Shown here piece by piece: positions 15,465-24,710 of a DNA stretch of 64,000 bases (positions are counted from its first letter, which is position 1; the number at the start of each line of letters is the position of its first letter). The notes beneath the pieces are model-generated. The model saw nothing but the letters and a program-made list of their open reading frames with translations. It searched no databases and was not told where the DNA came from. The DNA comes from Pelomonas candidula. Its GTDB lineage: Bacteria; Pseudomonadota; Gammaproteobacteria; Burkholderiales; Burkholderiaceae_C. The stretch spans positions 310,001 to 374,000 of the forward strand of contig NZ_JBIGIC010000003.1 in the NCBI RefSeq assembly GCF_043555985.1, written 5' to 3'. The translations under genes were made by a program, and so were the position numbers.

Positions 15465-16781
15465 ATGAGCACGAGTTCAACCCGCATCCGCAACCCCTGG
15501 GCCTGGGTGACGACGTCCTACCTGTCCGAGGGCATCCCGTTCGCGCTGGTCATCTGGGTCGCCGGCACGATGCTGAAGGACCTGGGCCACTCCGACGGCG
15601 AGATCACGCTGGCCACGGCCAGCATCGGCATCGCCTGGTCGCTCAAGCCGCTGTGGGCCGCCTTCCTGGACATGTTCAAGACGAAGAAGTTCTTCGTGCT
15701 GTGGATGGAAGTCATCATGGCCGCGCTGCTGTGCGCCATCGCCGTCGCGCTGCCGCTGCCCAACTACTTCCAGATCACCATCGCCGTGCTGTGGGTGATG
15801 GCCTTCTGCTCGGCCACGCAGGACATCTGCGTCGACGGCATCTACATCACCTCGCTCGACGAGAAGGGGCAGGCCCGCTACATCGGCGTGCAGGGCGTGT
15901 TCTGGAGCGTCGGCCGGCTGTTCGGCACGGCCCTCATCGTCTGGATCGCCGGCTCGCTGAAGGAGGACCACCACCTCAGCAGCACGACGGCCTGGAGTTG
16001 GGCGCTGGCGGCGTCGGCCGCGACACTGGTGCTGCTGGCCGTCTACCACTGGTTCGTGCTGCCCACCGGCAGCATCGGCGACCGACCAGAGAGCATCAAG
16101 GCCGCGTTCCGCACCTTCGGCGACGCCATCGTCGACTTCTTCAAGAAGGACAGCATCTGGGGGATGCTGCTGTTCGTCCTTCTGTACCGCAGCTCTGAGG
16201 GCCTGCTGCTCGTCGAAGGGCCGCTGTTCCTGCAGGCCGCGCCGGACCTGGGCGGCGTGGGCCTGTCGCTGAAGGACAAGGGTCTCATCGACGGCACCAT
16301 CGCCACGGCCGTCAGCCTCGCGGCCGGCCTGCTGGGCGGCGCCTTCATGGCCCGCTTCGGCCTGAACCGCCGCACGCTCATCATCATGGCGCTGTGCCTG
16401 AACATCCCGCACGTCTGCTTCGTCGTGCTGTCTCAGATGGCGGGCTCGGGGCACGCGCTGTCGTTCTGGACCGTGGCGAGCCTCGTGACGCTGGAGAAGT
16501 TCGGCTACAGCTTCGGCTTCGTCGCCAACATGCTCTACATGATGCAGCAGATCTCGCCGGGGCGTTATCACATGACGCACTACGCGTTCGCGAACTCGAT
16601 CATGAACCTGACGCTGGTGCCGACGCAGATGATCTCCGGCCCGCTGGCCGACCACTTCGGCTACCAGACCTACTTCCTCGTCGTCATGGTCGCGGCCATC
16701 CCGTCGGTGGTCGGCGCCATGATCGCGCCCTTCCCGCGCAAGCCGGGCGAGGCCCAGGCAGTCGGCGGCCGGCCGCACTGA
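15465..16781 (+). CDS. MFS transporter, AmpG-like, probably for sugars or oligosaccharides
   Basis: 438 residues, about 12 helices, a distant paralogue of the transporter at 9406. It shares WAWVTTSYLSEGIPFALVIW at the N-terminus, ITLATASIGIAWSLKPLWAA and CSATQDICVDGIYI. Unlike the first copy it has no wall-recycling neighbours, and its promoter carries the same LacI-type operator as the PL3 pectate lyase. Uptake of pectin-derived oligogalacturonides or another plant sugar is therefore a better guess than muropeptides. It is followed 70 bp later by an S9 peptidase. Confidence 0.8.
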   Translation: MSTSSTRIRNPWAWVTTSYLSEGIPFALVIWVAGTMLKDLGHSDGEITLATASIGIAWSLKPLWAAFLDMFKTKKFFVLWMEVIMAALLCAIAVALPLPNYFQITIAVLWVMAFCSATQDICVDGIYITSLDEKGQARYIGVQGVFWSVGRLFGTALIVWIAGSLKEDHHLSSTTAWSWALAASAATLVLLAVYHWFVLPTGSIGDRPESIKAAFRTFGDAIVDFFKKDSIWGMLLFVLLYRSSEGLLLVEGPLFLQAAPDLGGVGLSLKDKGLIDGTIATAVSLAAGLLGGAFMARFGLNRRTLIIMALCLNIPHVCFVVLSQMAGSGHALSFWTVASLVTLEKFGYSFGFVANMLYMMQQISPGRYHMTHYAFANSIMNLTLVPTQMISGPLADHFGYQTYFLVVMVAAIPSVVGAMIAPFPRKPGEAQAVGGRPH

Positions 16782-16851
16782 GTCGGCCGGCACGCCGGCA
16801 CAGGGCGCCCCACCGAAGCGCCCGCACAAGAACATCAACAGGGAGACAGAC

Positions 16852-18867
16852 ATGGTGCAGCGAGGCCTGTGGGCACGGTTCTGCGTTGTGCTCGGCATTG
16901 TGGCGATGTGCTGCGTCGGCACACCCGCCGGCGCGGCGGACAAGCCGCTGCTGCCGGCGGAGACCTTCTTCCGGCACCCCGCCATGCTGGACGTCAAGCT
17001 GTCGCCCAGCGGCCGCTACGTGGGCCTCACGTCGGTCCGCGACAACCGCGTGGGCCTGCTGGTGGCGGACCTGCAGACGAACGAGCCGGCCAAGGTCGTC
17101 GCCTTCTTCGCCAAGCAGGACGTCGTCGAGTTCCACTGGGTGAACGACGAGCGCATGCTCTTCAAGCTGGGCCGCATCGAGCCGGCCGCGGCCACCACCC
17201 ACCTGCCGGGGTTGTTCTCGGTGGACGTCGCCACCGGCAAGTACAACGAGCTGATCTGCAGCGAGATCAAGTCCTGCTTCCAGCAGACCGGCGCACTGAA
17301 GTTCGACCACGGCCTGATGTGGGTGCCACGGCCACAACCCGGCGTGCGGCCCGACGAAGTCATCATCGGCCAGTACGACCCGCGGATGCGCCACATCGAA
17401 CCCAAGTGGCTGGACGTGACCGCCACGCTGACGCGCCGCATGGACATGCCCAAGCCACCAGAGCGCGCGATGCGCTGGTGGTTCGACAGCCAGGGCCGGC
17501 CGCGCCTGGTCCTGAGCGTCTACGACGAAGACGGCCGCGGCGAGTACCACTGGCTGGCGCCGGGTGCCGACCACTGGCGGCAGCTGGCCAGCTTCAAGCT
17601 GCTGGAGCCGCCCTTCGAGCCGGTGGACGTCGCCGACGACGGCACGCTGTACGTCAGCGAGTCGCGCGGCGCCGCACGCGAGGCCGTGCTCACCACCTTC
17701 GACTTCGACACCGGCAAGCCCTCGCCCCGGGTCGTCGTCCAGGCTCCCGGCTTCGACTTCCGCGGCTCGCTGCTGCACGGCGACCCCGGCCAGGGCGTGC
17801 TGGGCGTGAGGCTGGAGACCGACTCCCAGGTCACGGTCTGGACCGACCCGGCGATGAAGAAGTTCCAGGAAGAGGTCGACCGCCGCCTGCCCGGCCGCGT
17901 CAACAGCGTCGTCTGCCGCCGCTGCGGCGCACCGGACATGCTGGCCCTGGTGCACTCCTTCTCTGACCGCGACCCCGGCCGCTACCTGCTCTACCGCGCG
18001 CAGACCCAGCGCTGGGAGTCCGTCTCCATCGTCATGCCCGGCGTGAAGGCCGCCCAGATGTCGAGCGTGGACTTCCAGCGCATCAAGGCCCGCGACGGCC
18101 GGGACCTGCCGGTGTGGCTGACGCTGCCGCAGGGCGTGGAGCCCGGCAAGCCCGCACCGGCCGTCGTGCTGGCCCATGGCGGCCCCTGGGTGCGCAACGG
18201 CTACTGGCGCTGGGAACCGATGGCGCAGTTCCTGGCGTCGCGCGGCTACCTCGTCATCGAGCCCGAGTTCCGCGGCAGCACGGGCTACGGCGATGCGCAC
18301 TACAAGGCCGGCTTCAAGCAATGGGGCCTGGCCATGCAGGACGACCTGGCCGACGCGCTGCTGTGGGCACGCCAGGCGGGCCTCGCGACGGACCGGGCCT
18401 GCGTGATGGGCGCCAGCTACGGCGGCTATGCCACCTACATGGGCCTGATCCGCAACCCCGAGCTGTTCCGCTGCGGCGTGGCCTGGGTGGGCGTGGCCGA
18501 CCTGCCATTGCACGTGGCGGGGTCCTTCTGGGTGTCCGACGACATCAGTGCCGCCGCCCGCCAGTACGGCTACACCGAACTCATCGGCGACCCCAAGACC
18601 GAGATGGCCCGGCTCGTCGACGTCTCGCCCGTGGCCCAGGCGGCACGCATCAAGGCGCCGCTGCTGATGGCCTACGGTGCCGAAGACCAGCGCGTGCCCA
18701 AGGAGCATGGCCGCCGCCTGCGCGACGCGATGACCAAGGCCGGCAATCCGCCCGAGTACGTCGAGTACGACCACGAAGGCCACGGCTGGCAGTTGATGAG
18801 CACGCGGCTGGACTTCGCCAACCGCGTCGAAACCTTCCTCGCGCGGTACCTGCAAGCCTCGCCCTGA
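16852..18867 (+). CDS. exported S9 family peptidase (prolyl oligopeptidase-like)
   Basis: 671 residues with a Sec signal peptide (cleavage near AGAADKP, residue 28). A beta-propeller-like region (about 30-420) is followed by the alpha/beta hydrolase domain. The catalytic triad is visible as Ser522 in GASYGGYATY, Asp612 in GAEDQRVP and His644 in EGHGW. Family members cleave short peptides, often after Pro or acyl-amino acids, or trim dipeptides. A good ribosome site (AGGGAGA) precedes the ATG. Two close Cys residues (CRRC at about residues 352-355) could form a disulfide. Confidence 0.9.
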   Translation: MVQRGLWARFCVVLGIVAMCCVGTPAGAADKPLLPAETFFRHPAMLDVKLSPSGRYVGLTSVRDNRVGLLVADLQTNEPAKVVAFFAKQDVVEFHWVNDERMLFKLGRIEPAAATTHLPGLFSVDVATGKYNELICSEIKSCFQQTGALKFDHGLMWVPRPQPGVRPDEVIIGQYDPRMRHIEPKWLDVTATLTRRMDMPKPPERAMRWWFDSQGRPRLVLSVYDEDGRGEYHWLAPGADHWRQLASFKLLEPPFEPVDVADDGTLYVSESRGAAREAVLTTFDFDTGKPSPRVVVQAPGFDFRGSLLHGDPGQGVLGVRLETDSQVTVWTDPAMKKFQEEVDRRLPGRVNSVVCRRCGAPDMLALVHSFSDRDPGRYLLYRAQTQRWESVSIVMPGVKAAQMSSVDFQRIKARDGRDLPVWLTLPQGVEPGKPAPAVVLAHGGPWVRNGYWRWEPMAQFLASRGYLVIEPEFRGSTGYGDAHYKAGFKQWGLAMQDDLADALLWARQAGLATDRACVMGASYGGYATYMGLIRNPELFRCGVAWVGVADLPLHVAGSFWVSDDISAAARQYGYTELIGDPKTEMARLVDVSPVAQAARIKAPLLMAYGAEDQRVPKEHGRRLRDAMTKAGNPPEYVEYDHEGHGWQLMSTRLDFANRVETFLARYLQASP

Positions 18868-18994
18868 AACCGCGGCGCCGCACGCCGCGCCACGAAATCA
18901 AAGTCGGCTTCGGCGCGCCCCTGATTGCCAGCGCCGGCCGCCCCACCTAGTCTCGCGCGCCACACGGGCGGCACAGCCCGAGCGGAGACAAAAC

Positions 18995-19903
18995 TTGGCG
19001 ACCTCGTCCACGCCCGCCGGCGCCGACATGTCCGACGGGCCGGACGCCACCCGCCTGGCCGCGTTGCGCCGCCGGCCGCCGCTGCCCGTGGCCGACTGGC
19101 TGGGCCTGCCGCCCGCCCTGAGCCTGCGCGACGGCGAGCTGCAGCTGTTCGACGGCCACAACCGCTGGCCCGACGCCCACGTGCCGCCGCTGCTGGACCA
19201 CCTGCTGCTCGTCGTGCTGGCCGCCGCCGGCTCCGCTTGCAGCTGGCTGCCCGGCGAGCCGCCGCAGGCCCGCCCGCTGCCACCCGGCCTCGTGCTGCTG
19301 CTGCCCGCGGGCGAGGCCGCGTACCTGCGGCTGCCGGCCGAGCACCACCTGCTGCTGCTCAGCCTGCGCCCGCGCCTGCTGTACGCCGCCGGGCGCACGC
19401 CGTTCCGCCTGCGCGCCTGCGCCGGCCGGGCGGATGCCGTCATCGAAGGCATCGCCCGCACGCTGTGGGCCGCGGTTCCACACGGCACGACGGGGCAGGA
19501 CCTGGGCCTGCACCTGGGCCGTGCGCTGGCCACGCATCTGCGCGCCCACCACGCGCAGGCCGCCGTGCCCGAGCGCGCCGGCCTGAGCGAGCTGCGCCTG
19601 CGCCGCGTGCTGGACCACCTGCACGCCCGGCTGGACCAGCCCATGGACCTGACCGAAGCCGCCGACGTGGCCGGCTGCAGCGTGTCCCACTTCGCCCACC
19701 TGTTCAAGGCGGCCATGGGCGTCTCGCCGATGCGCTACCTGCGCGAGCAACGCATGCTGCACGCCCGCGAGCTCGTCGAGACCACCCGGCTGAGCATGTG
19801 CGAGATCGGCCTGCGCGTGGGCATCCCGGAGCCGGCGCAGTTCTCGCAGGCCTTCCGCGCCCATTGGCGCACGCCGCCGTCACAGCTGCGGCGACAGGGT
19901 TGA
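18995..19903 (+). CDS. AraC-family transcriptional regulator (of pectate lyase locus)
   Basis: 302 residues. The C-terminal ~100 residues hold two HTH motifs: DLTEAADVAGCSVSHFAHLF, and SMCEIGLRVGIPEPAQFSQA followed by FRAHW. The N-terminal ~180 residues are a cupin-like sensor rich in Leu/Pro. The chosen start is TTG at 18995 because it has a GGAG ribosome site 7 bp upstream, whereas the first ATG (19028) has none. It lies 303 bp upstream of, and in line with, the PL1 lyase gene, so it probably controls the PL1-PL9 operon. The inducer is unknown but likely a pectin product. Confidence 0.85.
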   Translation: MATSSTPAGADMSDGPDATRLAALRRRPPLPVADWLGLPPALSLRDGELQLFDGHNRWPDAHVPPLLDHLLLVVLAAAGSACSWLPGEPPQARPLPPGLVLLLPAGEAAYLRLPAEHHLLLLSLRPRLLYAAGRTPFRLRACAGRADAVIEGIARTLWAAVPHGTTGQDLGLHLGRALATHLRAHHAQAAVPERAGLSELRLRRVLDHLHARLDQPMDLTEAADVAGCSVSHFAHLFKAAMGVSPMRYLREQRMLHARELVETTRLSMCEIGLRVGIPEPAQFSQAFRAHWRTPPSQLRRQG

Positions 19904-20206
19904 TTTCGTTTCAAAACATACAACCGATATAAACGAACCGCCGTTTCATTATTGATTTCCCTTGGTTTCAGCAAGCTGGCGAAACCGGGAGCAGAAATCC
20001 CCAAGCCCCCGCCCGACGCCGTCGTTAGATTGCGCCGCGGCCGCTTCCCGGCGGCCTCACGAGGGGGCTGACACGCCTCGACTCCCTCGAGCCTGCACTC
20101 CGCGCCATGGCCCGACGCCTGGCGTGCGCGGTGCCCCAACCACCGGCCACGCCCCGTGCCGGCCACCGCGCTCCAGGCGCAGCAGTCTCTCTCGACGGAA
20201 CCCACA
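19904..20206 (+). promoter_or_regulatory. long upstream region of the PL1-PL9 pectinase operon
   Basis: The 303-bp gap contains no gene. Its first 90 bp are unusually AT-rich. They hold three direct GTTTCA repeats (19908-19913, 19943-19948, 19965-19970). The last forms an inverted repeat GGTTTC...GAAACC (19964-19969/19981-19986). Direct half-sites fit an AraC protein, and the inverted GTTTC/GAAAC element recalls KdgR-like operators. The rest (20000-20200) is GC-rich with no clear signal. Confidence 0.45.
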
Positions 20207-21262
20207 ATGACCCGCATCTCCCCCCTCCACGGCCTGGGCGCGCTCGCGCTGGCCACCCTCTCCTCCGCCGCGCTGGCCGGCCCCGTCGGCTACGGCGCCG
20301 GCACCACCGGCGGCGGTAGCAAGACCGCCGTCAACGTCGCCACGCTGGCCGCCGCGCAGGCCGCCATCGACGCCTACAGCGGCAGCGGCGGCCTGGTGCT
20401 GAACTACACCGGCAAGTTCGACTACTCGACCATCACCGACGTCTGCGCACAGTGGAAGAAGGCCGCCCAGACGCTGCAGATCAAGGACAAGGGCGACATC
20501 ACCATCAAGGGCGCCAACGGCTCGTCGGCCAACTTCGGCATCCACATCGTCAGCGCCGCCAAGAACGTCATCGTGCAGAACATGACCATCGGTCTGCTGC
20601 AGGGGGGCGACGCGGCCGACGCCATCTCCATCGAAGGCGACAGCAGCGGCACACCCAACAGCATCTGGATCGATCACAACACCATCTTCAGCAGCCTCAC
20701 CCACTGCTCCGGCGCGGGCGACGCGTCGTGGGACGGCGCCATGGACACCAAGAAGGGCGCCTACAACATCACCTACTCCTACAACTACATCCACGACCAC
20801 CAGAAGGTCGCGCTCAACGGCTACAGCGACAAGGACACCGCCAACGACGCGATGCGGGCCACCTACCACCACAACCGCTTCGAGAACGTGCAGTCCCGCC
20901 TGCCGCTGCAGCGCCGCGGCAAGACCCACGTCTACAACAACTACTTCAACAACGTCATCACGTCCGGCATCAACGTGCGCATGGGCGGCGTGTCGCTGAT
21001 CGAGTCCAACTACTTCGAGAACACCAAGAACCCCGTCACCTCGCGCGACAGCTCGGCCATCGGCTACTGGGACCTGCGCAACAACTACGTCGGCAGCGGC
21101 ATCACCTGGGACGACCCCGGCAGCCCCGGCGCCAACGCCACCACCTGGACCACCACGCAGGCCTACGGCGCCACCGGCTACAGCTACACGGTGACGCCGG
21201 CCGCCAGCGTCAAGGCCAAGGTCATCGCCACGGCCGGCGCGGGCACCAACCTGGCCGAGTAA
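20207..21262 (+). CDS. secreted pectate lyase, PL1 family
   Basis: 351 residues with a Sec signal peptide (cleavage after LAG or ALA near residue 26). The parallel beta-helix has the PL1/Amb-allergen motifs: SIWIDHNT, DGAMDTKKGAYNITYSYNYI, HHNRFENVQSRLP with the catalytic Arg231, and KTHVYNNYF. The enzyme cleaves polygalacturonate by calcium-dependent beta-elimination outside the cell. It is first in an apparent operon with the unknown exported protein and the PL9 lyase, downstream of an AraC gene. The ATG at 20207 is chosen because the signal peptide starts there. Confidence 0.93.
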   Translation: MTRISPLHGLGALALATLSSAALAGPVGYGAGTTGGGSKTAVNVATLAAAQAAIDAYSGSGGLVLNYTGKFDYSTITDVCAQWKKAAQTLQIKDKGDITIKGANGSSANFGIHIVSAAKNVIVQNMTIGLLQGGDAADAISIEGDSSGTPNSIWIDHNTIFSSLTHCSGAGDASWDGAMDTKKGAYNITYSYNYIHDHQKVALNGYSDKDTANDAMRATYHHNRFENVQSRLPLQRRGKTHVYNNYFNNVITSGINVRMGGVSLIESNYFENTKNPVTSRDSSAIGYWDLRNNYVGSGITWDDPGSPGANATTWTTTQAYGATGYSYTVTPAASVKAKVIATAGAGTNLAE

Positions 21263-21271
21263 CGAAGCCAC

Positions 21272-21294
21272 GGCGGGCCGCACGCCGGCCCGCC
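21272..21294 (+). other. stem-loop between PL1 lyase gene and next gene
   Basis: A perfect 8-bp stem GGCGGGCC (21272-21279) and GGCCCGCC (21287-21294) with a 7-nt loop follows the PL1 stop by 9 bp. There is no T-run after it, so it is more likely a 3'-end stabiliser or attenuator for the abundant secreted-enzyme message than a strong terminator. Confidence 0.35.
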
Positions 21295-21320
21295 TCGCTC
21301 TCGCCCCCGACCTGCCCCCG

Positions 21321-22493
21321 ATGCGCTCCCTGCTGGCCTGGACCGCCGTGCTGCTGTGCGGCGGCCTGACCCTGCACCTGGCCTGGCCCGGCGCCGCCGA
21401 AGAGCCCGCCGCGGCCCCGCCCACCCGCGTGCCCGGCCCGGCACTGATGCGGCTGGGCCAGGCCCGGCCGGGCGAGCCGCCGGCCCCCGGCGTGCAGGCC
21501 ACCGCCATGCACGCCGCCGCCAGCACGCGCAGGCCCACCGTCGTCGACCTCTGCGGCCTGGGCCGCATGCCGGTTGGCGACACCGATCCCGTCACGCCGC
21601 CGGACGACACCGACGCCCCCGAGGCCACCGCCGGCCTGCAGGCCCTGCCCGCACCGGTCGGCGAACAGCCACTGGCCCAGGCCCGCGCCCGCATGCTGGC
21701 CACGCTGCGCCAGGGCGACGCCCGCGCCCGCGTGGCCGCGCTGCTGCTGGACCGCCCCGCCGCAGACGACCCCGCCGCGCAGCAGGCCTGGGCCGGCGCC
21801 GTGCTGAGCCAGGCCCTTGGCAGCGGCGACCCCGCCGCCCTCGCCTGGGCCACCGAAGCCTGCGGCCCGCAGCCCGACCCCGCCGCCTGCCGGATCAACC
21901 TCATCCGCGAACGCCTGCGCGCCGAGCCCGACAACGGTTACCACTGGGCCGCCCTGGCAGACGAAGACCCCGCTGCCGGCGACGCCGCCTGGCGCGGCCT
22001 GCTCCAGGCCCGCCGCTGGCTGGAGCGCCCGCAGGCGCTGGTGCTCGCCAGCCAGGCCGCGCTGCCGGCCGACCTGCCCGGCTACCTGCGCCTGGCCCTG
22101 GGCGCCGACGTGCGCGCCCGCAGCGCCAGCCTGCCGTCGCCCGGCGAGGGCTTCGTGCTCGAACGCTGCCAGCAAGCCCAGCCCGGCCGCCGTGAGCAAT
22201 GCGACGCGCTGGCCGCGCTGATGCAGCGCAGCGATGCGCTGCAGACCCTCACCGAAGCCGCCTCCGTGGCCCAGGCTGCCGGCTGGCCGGCCGAGCGCCT
22301 GCAGCAGCTGCGCCACGAGTTCCAGGACCTCGTCCACGCCCCGCCCGCCTGGCAGGCCGACGCCGACCAGCCGCTCGCCTGCGCCAGCGTCGACGCCTGG
22401 CAGCACCACCTCACCCAGCTGGCCCAGGTCGGCGAGCTGGCCACCCTGCGCGCCGCCGCGCGCGCCCACCCCGCCACCCACCCACTGCCATGA
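21321..22493 (+). CDS. exported/membrane-anchored protein of unknown function between two pectate lyase genes
   Basis: 390 residues. An N-terminal hydrophobic segment (residues 4-24) acts as signal or anchor. A Pro/Ala-rich stretch with a conserved-looking VVDLCGLGRMPV segment follows (about 74-85). The rest (100-390) is almost entirely amphipathic alpha-helix with repeated Trp/Ala/Leu patterns, like a solenoid. There are six to eight Cys, possibly forming disulfides (EACGPQPDPAACR, ERCQQAQPGRREQC). No known domain is recognised. The stop overlaps the start of the PL9 gene (ATGA at 22490-22493), so it is made together with the lyase. A role in lyase folding, retention or secretion is only an inference. 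Confidence 0.75.
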   Translation: MRSLLAWTAVLLCGGLTLHLAWPGAAEEPAAAPPTRVPGPALMRLGQARPGEPPAPGVQATAMHAAASTRRPTVVDLCGLGRMPVGDTDPVTPPDDTDAPEATAGLQALPAPVGEQPLAQARARMLATLRQGDARARVAALLLDRPAADDPAAQQAWAGAVLSQALGSGDPAALAWATEACGPQPDPAACRINLIRERLRAEPDNGYHWAALADEDPAAGDAAWRGLLQARRWLERPQALVLASQAALPADLPGYLRLALGADVRARSASLPSPGEGFVLERCQQAQPGRREQCDALAALMQRSDALQTLTEAASVAQAAGWPAERLQQLRHEFQDLVHAPPAWQADADQPLACASVDAWQHHLTQLAQVGELATLRAAARAHPATHPLP

Positions 22494-23755
22494 ATACCCG
22501 CCTCATTGCCCTCTCCGCTGCCCTCGCCAGCGCTTTTGCCGCCGCCCCCGCATTCGCGCAGGTCACCGGCTGCGGCACCGAGACCAGCAACCTCAGCGCC
22601 TCCAAGGTCTACTACGTGACGCCCACCGCCAGCGCCAGCGGCGCCGGCACCAGCTTCTCCGCGCCGATGAGCCTGACGGCGGCGCTCGCCAAGGTCTCGG
22701 CCGGGCAGATGGTGCTGCTGCAGCCCGGCACCTACGCCGTCGCCTACACCGCCGGCGCCAAGAACACGATCACGCTCGCCAAGTCCGGCAGCGCCAGCGC
22801 GCGCCTCTACCTCGTCGCCGCCAACTGCGGCCGCGCCGTCATCGACTTCAGCTTCCCCGCCAAGACCTGGGTGCAGGACTCCTTCGGCCTCTACGTCACC
22901 GGCAGCTACTGGTACTTCAAGGGCATCGCCGTCACCCGCGCGGGCTACCAGGGCGCCTACGTCACCGGCAACGGCAACACCTTCGAGAACGCCGCCTTCT
23001 ACGACAACCGCAACTCTGGCCTGGAGATCAACAAGGGCGGCTCCAACACCCTCGTGCTGAACACCGACTCCTACCGCAACTACGACCCCAAGAAGAACGG
23101 CAGCATGGCCGACGGCTTCGCGTCCAAGCAGACACAGGGCGCCGGCAACCGCTTCGTCGGCTGCCGCTCCTGGGAGAACTCCGACGACGGCTTCGACAGC
23201 CCCGAGCCCGTCACCATCGAGCAAAGCTGGGCCTTCCGCAACGGCCTCAACCTGTGGAGCGACAGCGCCTTCGCCGGCAACGGCAACGGCTTCAAGCTCG
23301 GCGGCAACAGCGCGCTGGAGCGCAACCGCATCACGCAGTCCGTCGCCTTCGGCCAGCCCAACAAGGGCTTTGACCAGAACAGCAACACCGGCGGCGTCAC
23401 GCTGCTGAACAACACCAGCTACGGCAACGGCATCAACTACGGCTTCTGCGGCAGCGTCGCGTCGGGCGAGAAGCACGTCTTCCGCAACAACATCTCGCTG
23501 GCCGGCAAGGCGGCCGACAGCGTCTGCAACGCCACCGCCAGCAACAACAGCTGGAACGGCCTCACCGCCAGCAGCAGCGAGTTCGCCAGCCTGGACACCA
23601 GCCTCGCCACCGCCGCCCGCAACGCCGACGGCACGCTGCCCGCGAACGCGCTGTTCCGGCTGAGCAGCGGCAGCAAGCTGGTCGACAAGGGAGTCAATGT
23701 GGGGCTGCCGTATCTCGGCAGCGCGCCGGATCTGGGGGCGTTTGAGTTGCGGTGA
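22490..23755 (+). CDS. secreted pectate lyase, PL9 family
   Basis: 421 residues; Sec signal peptide cleaved after AFA (about residue 23). The right-handed beta-helix contains the PL9 hallmarks: SMADGFASKQ, NRFVGCRSWENSDDGFDSPE (the calcium-binding Asp cluster) and GNGNGFKLGGN, whose Lys corresponds to the catalytic base of Pel9A. The C-terminus LGAFELR is typical. It cleaves polygalacturonate, often as an exolyase giving saturated or unsaturated oligomers. The start is coupled to the preceding unknown gene. Together with the PL1 and PL3 genes it makes a three-family pectinase set. Confidence 0.93.
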   Translation: MNTRLIALSAALASAFAAAPAFAQVTGCGTETSNLSASKVYYVTPTASASGAGTSFSAPMSLTAALAKVSAGQMVLLQPGTYAVAYTAGAKNTITLAKSGSASARLYLVAANCGRAVIDFSFPAKTWVQDSFGLYVTGSYWYFKGIAVTRAGYQGAYVTGNGNTFENAAFYDNRNSGLEINKGGSNTLVLNTDSYRNYDPKKNGSMADGFASKQTQGAGNRFVGCRSWENSDDGFDSPEPVTIEQSWAFRNGLNLWSDSAFAGNGNGFKLGGNSALERNRITQSVAFGQPNKGFDQNSNTGGVTLLNNTSYGNGINYGFCGSVASGEKHVFRNNISLAGKAADSVCNATASNNSWNGLTASSSEFASLDTSLATAARNADGTLPANALFRLSSGSKLVDKGVNVGLPYLGSAPDLGAFELR

Positions 23756-23887
23756 TTGACGCTTGATTTCCCCCTGGCATGAAGGCACAAACGAAATGCG
23801 GCCGCACCTGGGGCTCGCGGCAGACCAAGCCCCCAGCCCTCACCGCCCCAAGCGGCGTCTCGCAGAATCCGGGCTCACCCTGCCGCC

Positions 23888-24196
23888 ATGAGCCCCCAGC
23901 CCGTCTCGACGCCCATCATCTGCCCCCTGTGCGAGCGCCCCATCCCGCCCGCGCAACGCGACGCCCACCACCTCGTGCCCAAGAGCCGCGGCGGGCGGCA
24001 CACGGAGTACCTGCACCGCGTGTGCCATCGACAGATCCACGCACTGCTGAACGAGACCGAGCTGGCCCGCCAGTACGCCACCGTGGAGGCGCTGCTGGCG
24101 CATCCGCAGATCCGAACCTTCGTGGACTGGGTGCGCACCAAGCCCGACGACTTCTTCGTGGCCACGCGCAAGAGCACGCGGTTGCGCCGGCGCTGA
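23888..24196 (+). CDS. small HNH endonuclease-like protein
   Basis: 102 residues. A zinc-binding CPLCERP knuckle precedes the core DAHHLVPKSRGGRHTEYLHR and CHRQIHALL, which matches an HNH finger (His-His pair, later Cys and His). Such small stand-alone HNH proteins occur widely and are not tied to a phage context here. There is no methyltransferase or intein nearby. The DNA target and role are unknown. It lies 132 bp downstream of the PL9 gene and could be separately transcribed. Confidence 0.75.
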   Translation: MSPQPVSTPIICPLCERPIPPAQRDAHHLVPKSRGGRHTEYLHRVCHRQIHALLNETELARQYATVEALLAHPQIRTFVDWVRTKPDDFFVATRKSTRLRRR

Positions 24197-24275
24197 GCCC
24201 GCAAGCCTGCCGGGGGCAGGGGCATCCGCGCTGGGCCACACTGCGCGGCATCCCAACCGCATCGCCCGAGTCAAC

Positions 24276-24581
24276 ATGCCCAAGGCCTACTGGATCGCCC
24301 GCGTCGACGTTCATGACGCCGAGCAATACAAGCTCTACGTGCAAGGCAACGACGCCGTGTTCGCCAAGTTCGGCGGCCGGTTCCTCGTCCGTGCCGGCCG
24401 GTTCGAGAACCCCGAGGGTACGAGCCGCGGGCGCAACGTGATGATCGAGTTCCCGAGCTACGAGGTGGCGCTGGCCTGCTACCGCTCGCCCGAGTACGCG
24501 AAGCAGATCGCGATCCGCCAGGCCGCCGCCGAGGCGGATGTCGTCATCGTCGAGGGCTACGACGGGCCACAGCCGGGCTGA
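24276..24581 (+). CDS. DUF1330 family protein
   Basis: 101 residues with a ferredoxin-like fold of the DUF1330/dimeric alpha-beta barrel group: KAYWIARVDVHDAEQYKLYV, FGGRFLVRAGRFENPEG and MIEFPSYEVALACYRSPEYA are all family hallmarks. The biochemical role of DUF1330 proteins is not established. It stands alone, 79 bp after the HNH gene. Confidence 0.88.
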   Translation: MPKAYWIARVDVHDAEQYKLYVQGNDAVFAKFGGRFLVRAGRFENPEGTSRGRNVMIEFPSYEVALACYRSPEYAKQIAIRQAAAEADVVIVEGYDGPQPG

Positions 24582-24710
24582 CCGGCGCGCGAAAGGGGCG
24601 CACGACGCCAAAACCAGCGCACCGACGACAGCGAATGCCCGCCGAAACGCGGGGTTCGCCCCGCACAGGCGCCTTTCCATAATCGCCCCCCAAATCTGCC
24701 CGGGGAACGC

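Noticed and set aside
23888..24196. HNH gene as part of a restriction or homing system
   Set aside because: No methyltransferase, intron or phage genes are adjacent; kept as a stand-alone HNH protein only.
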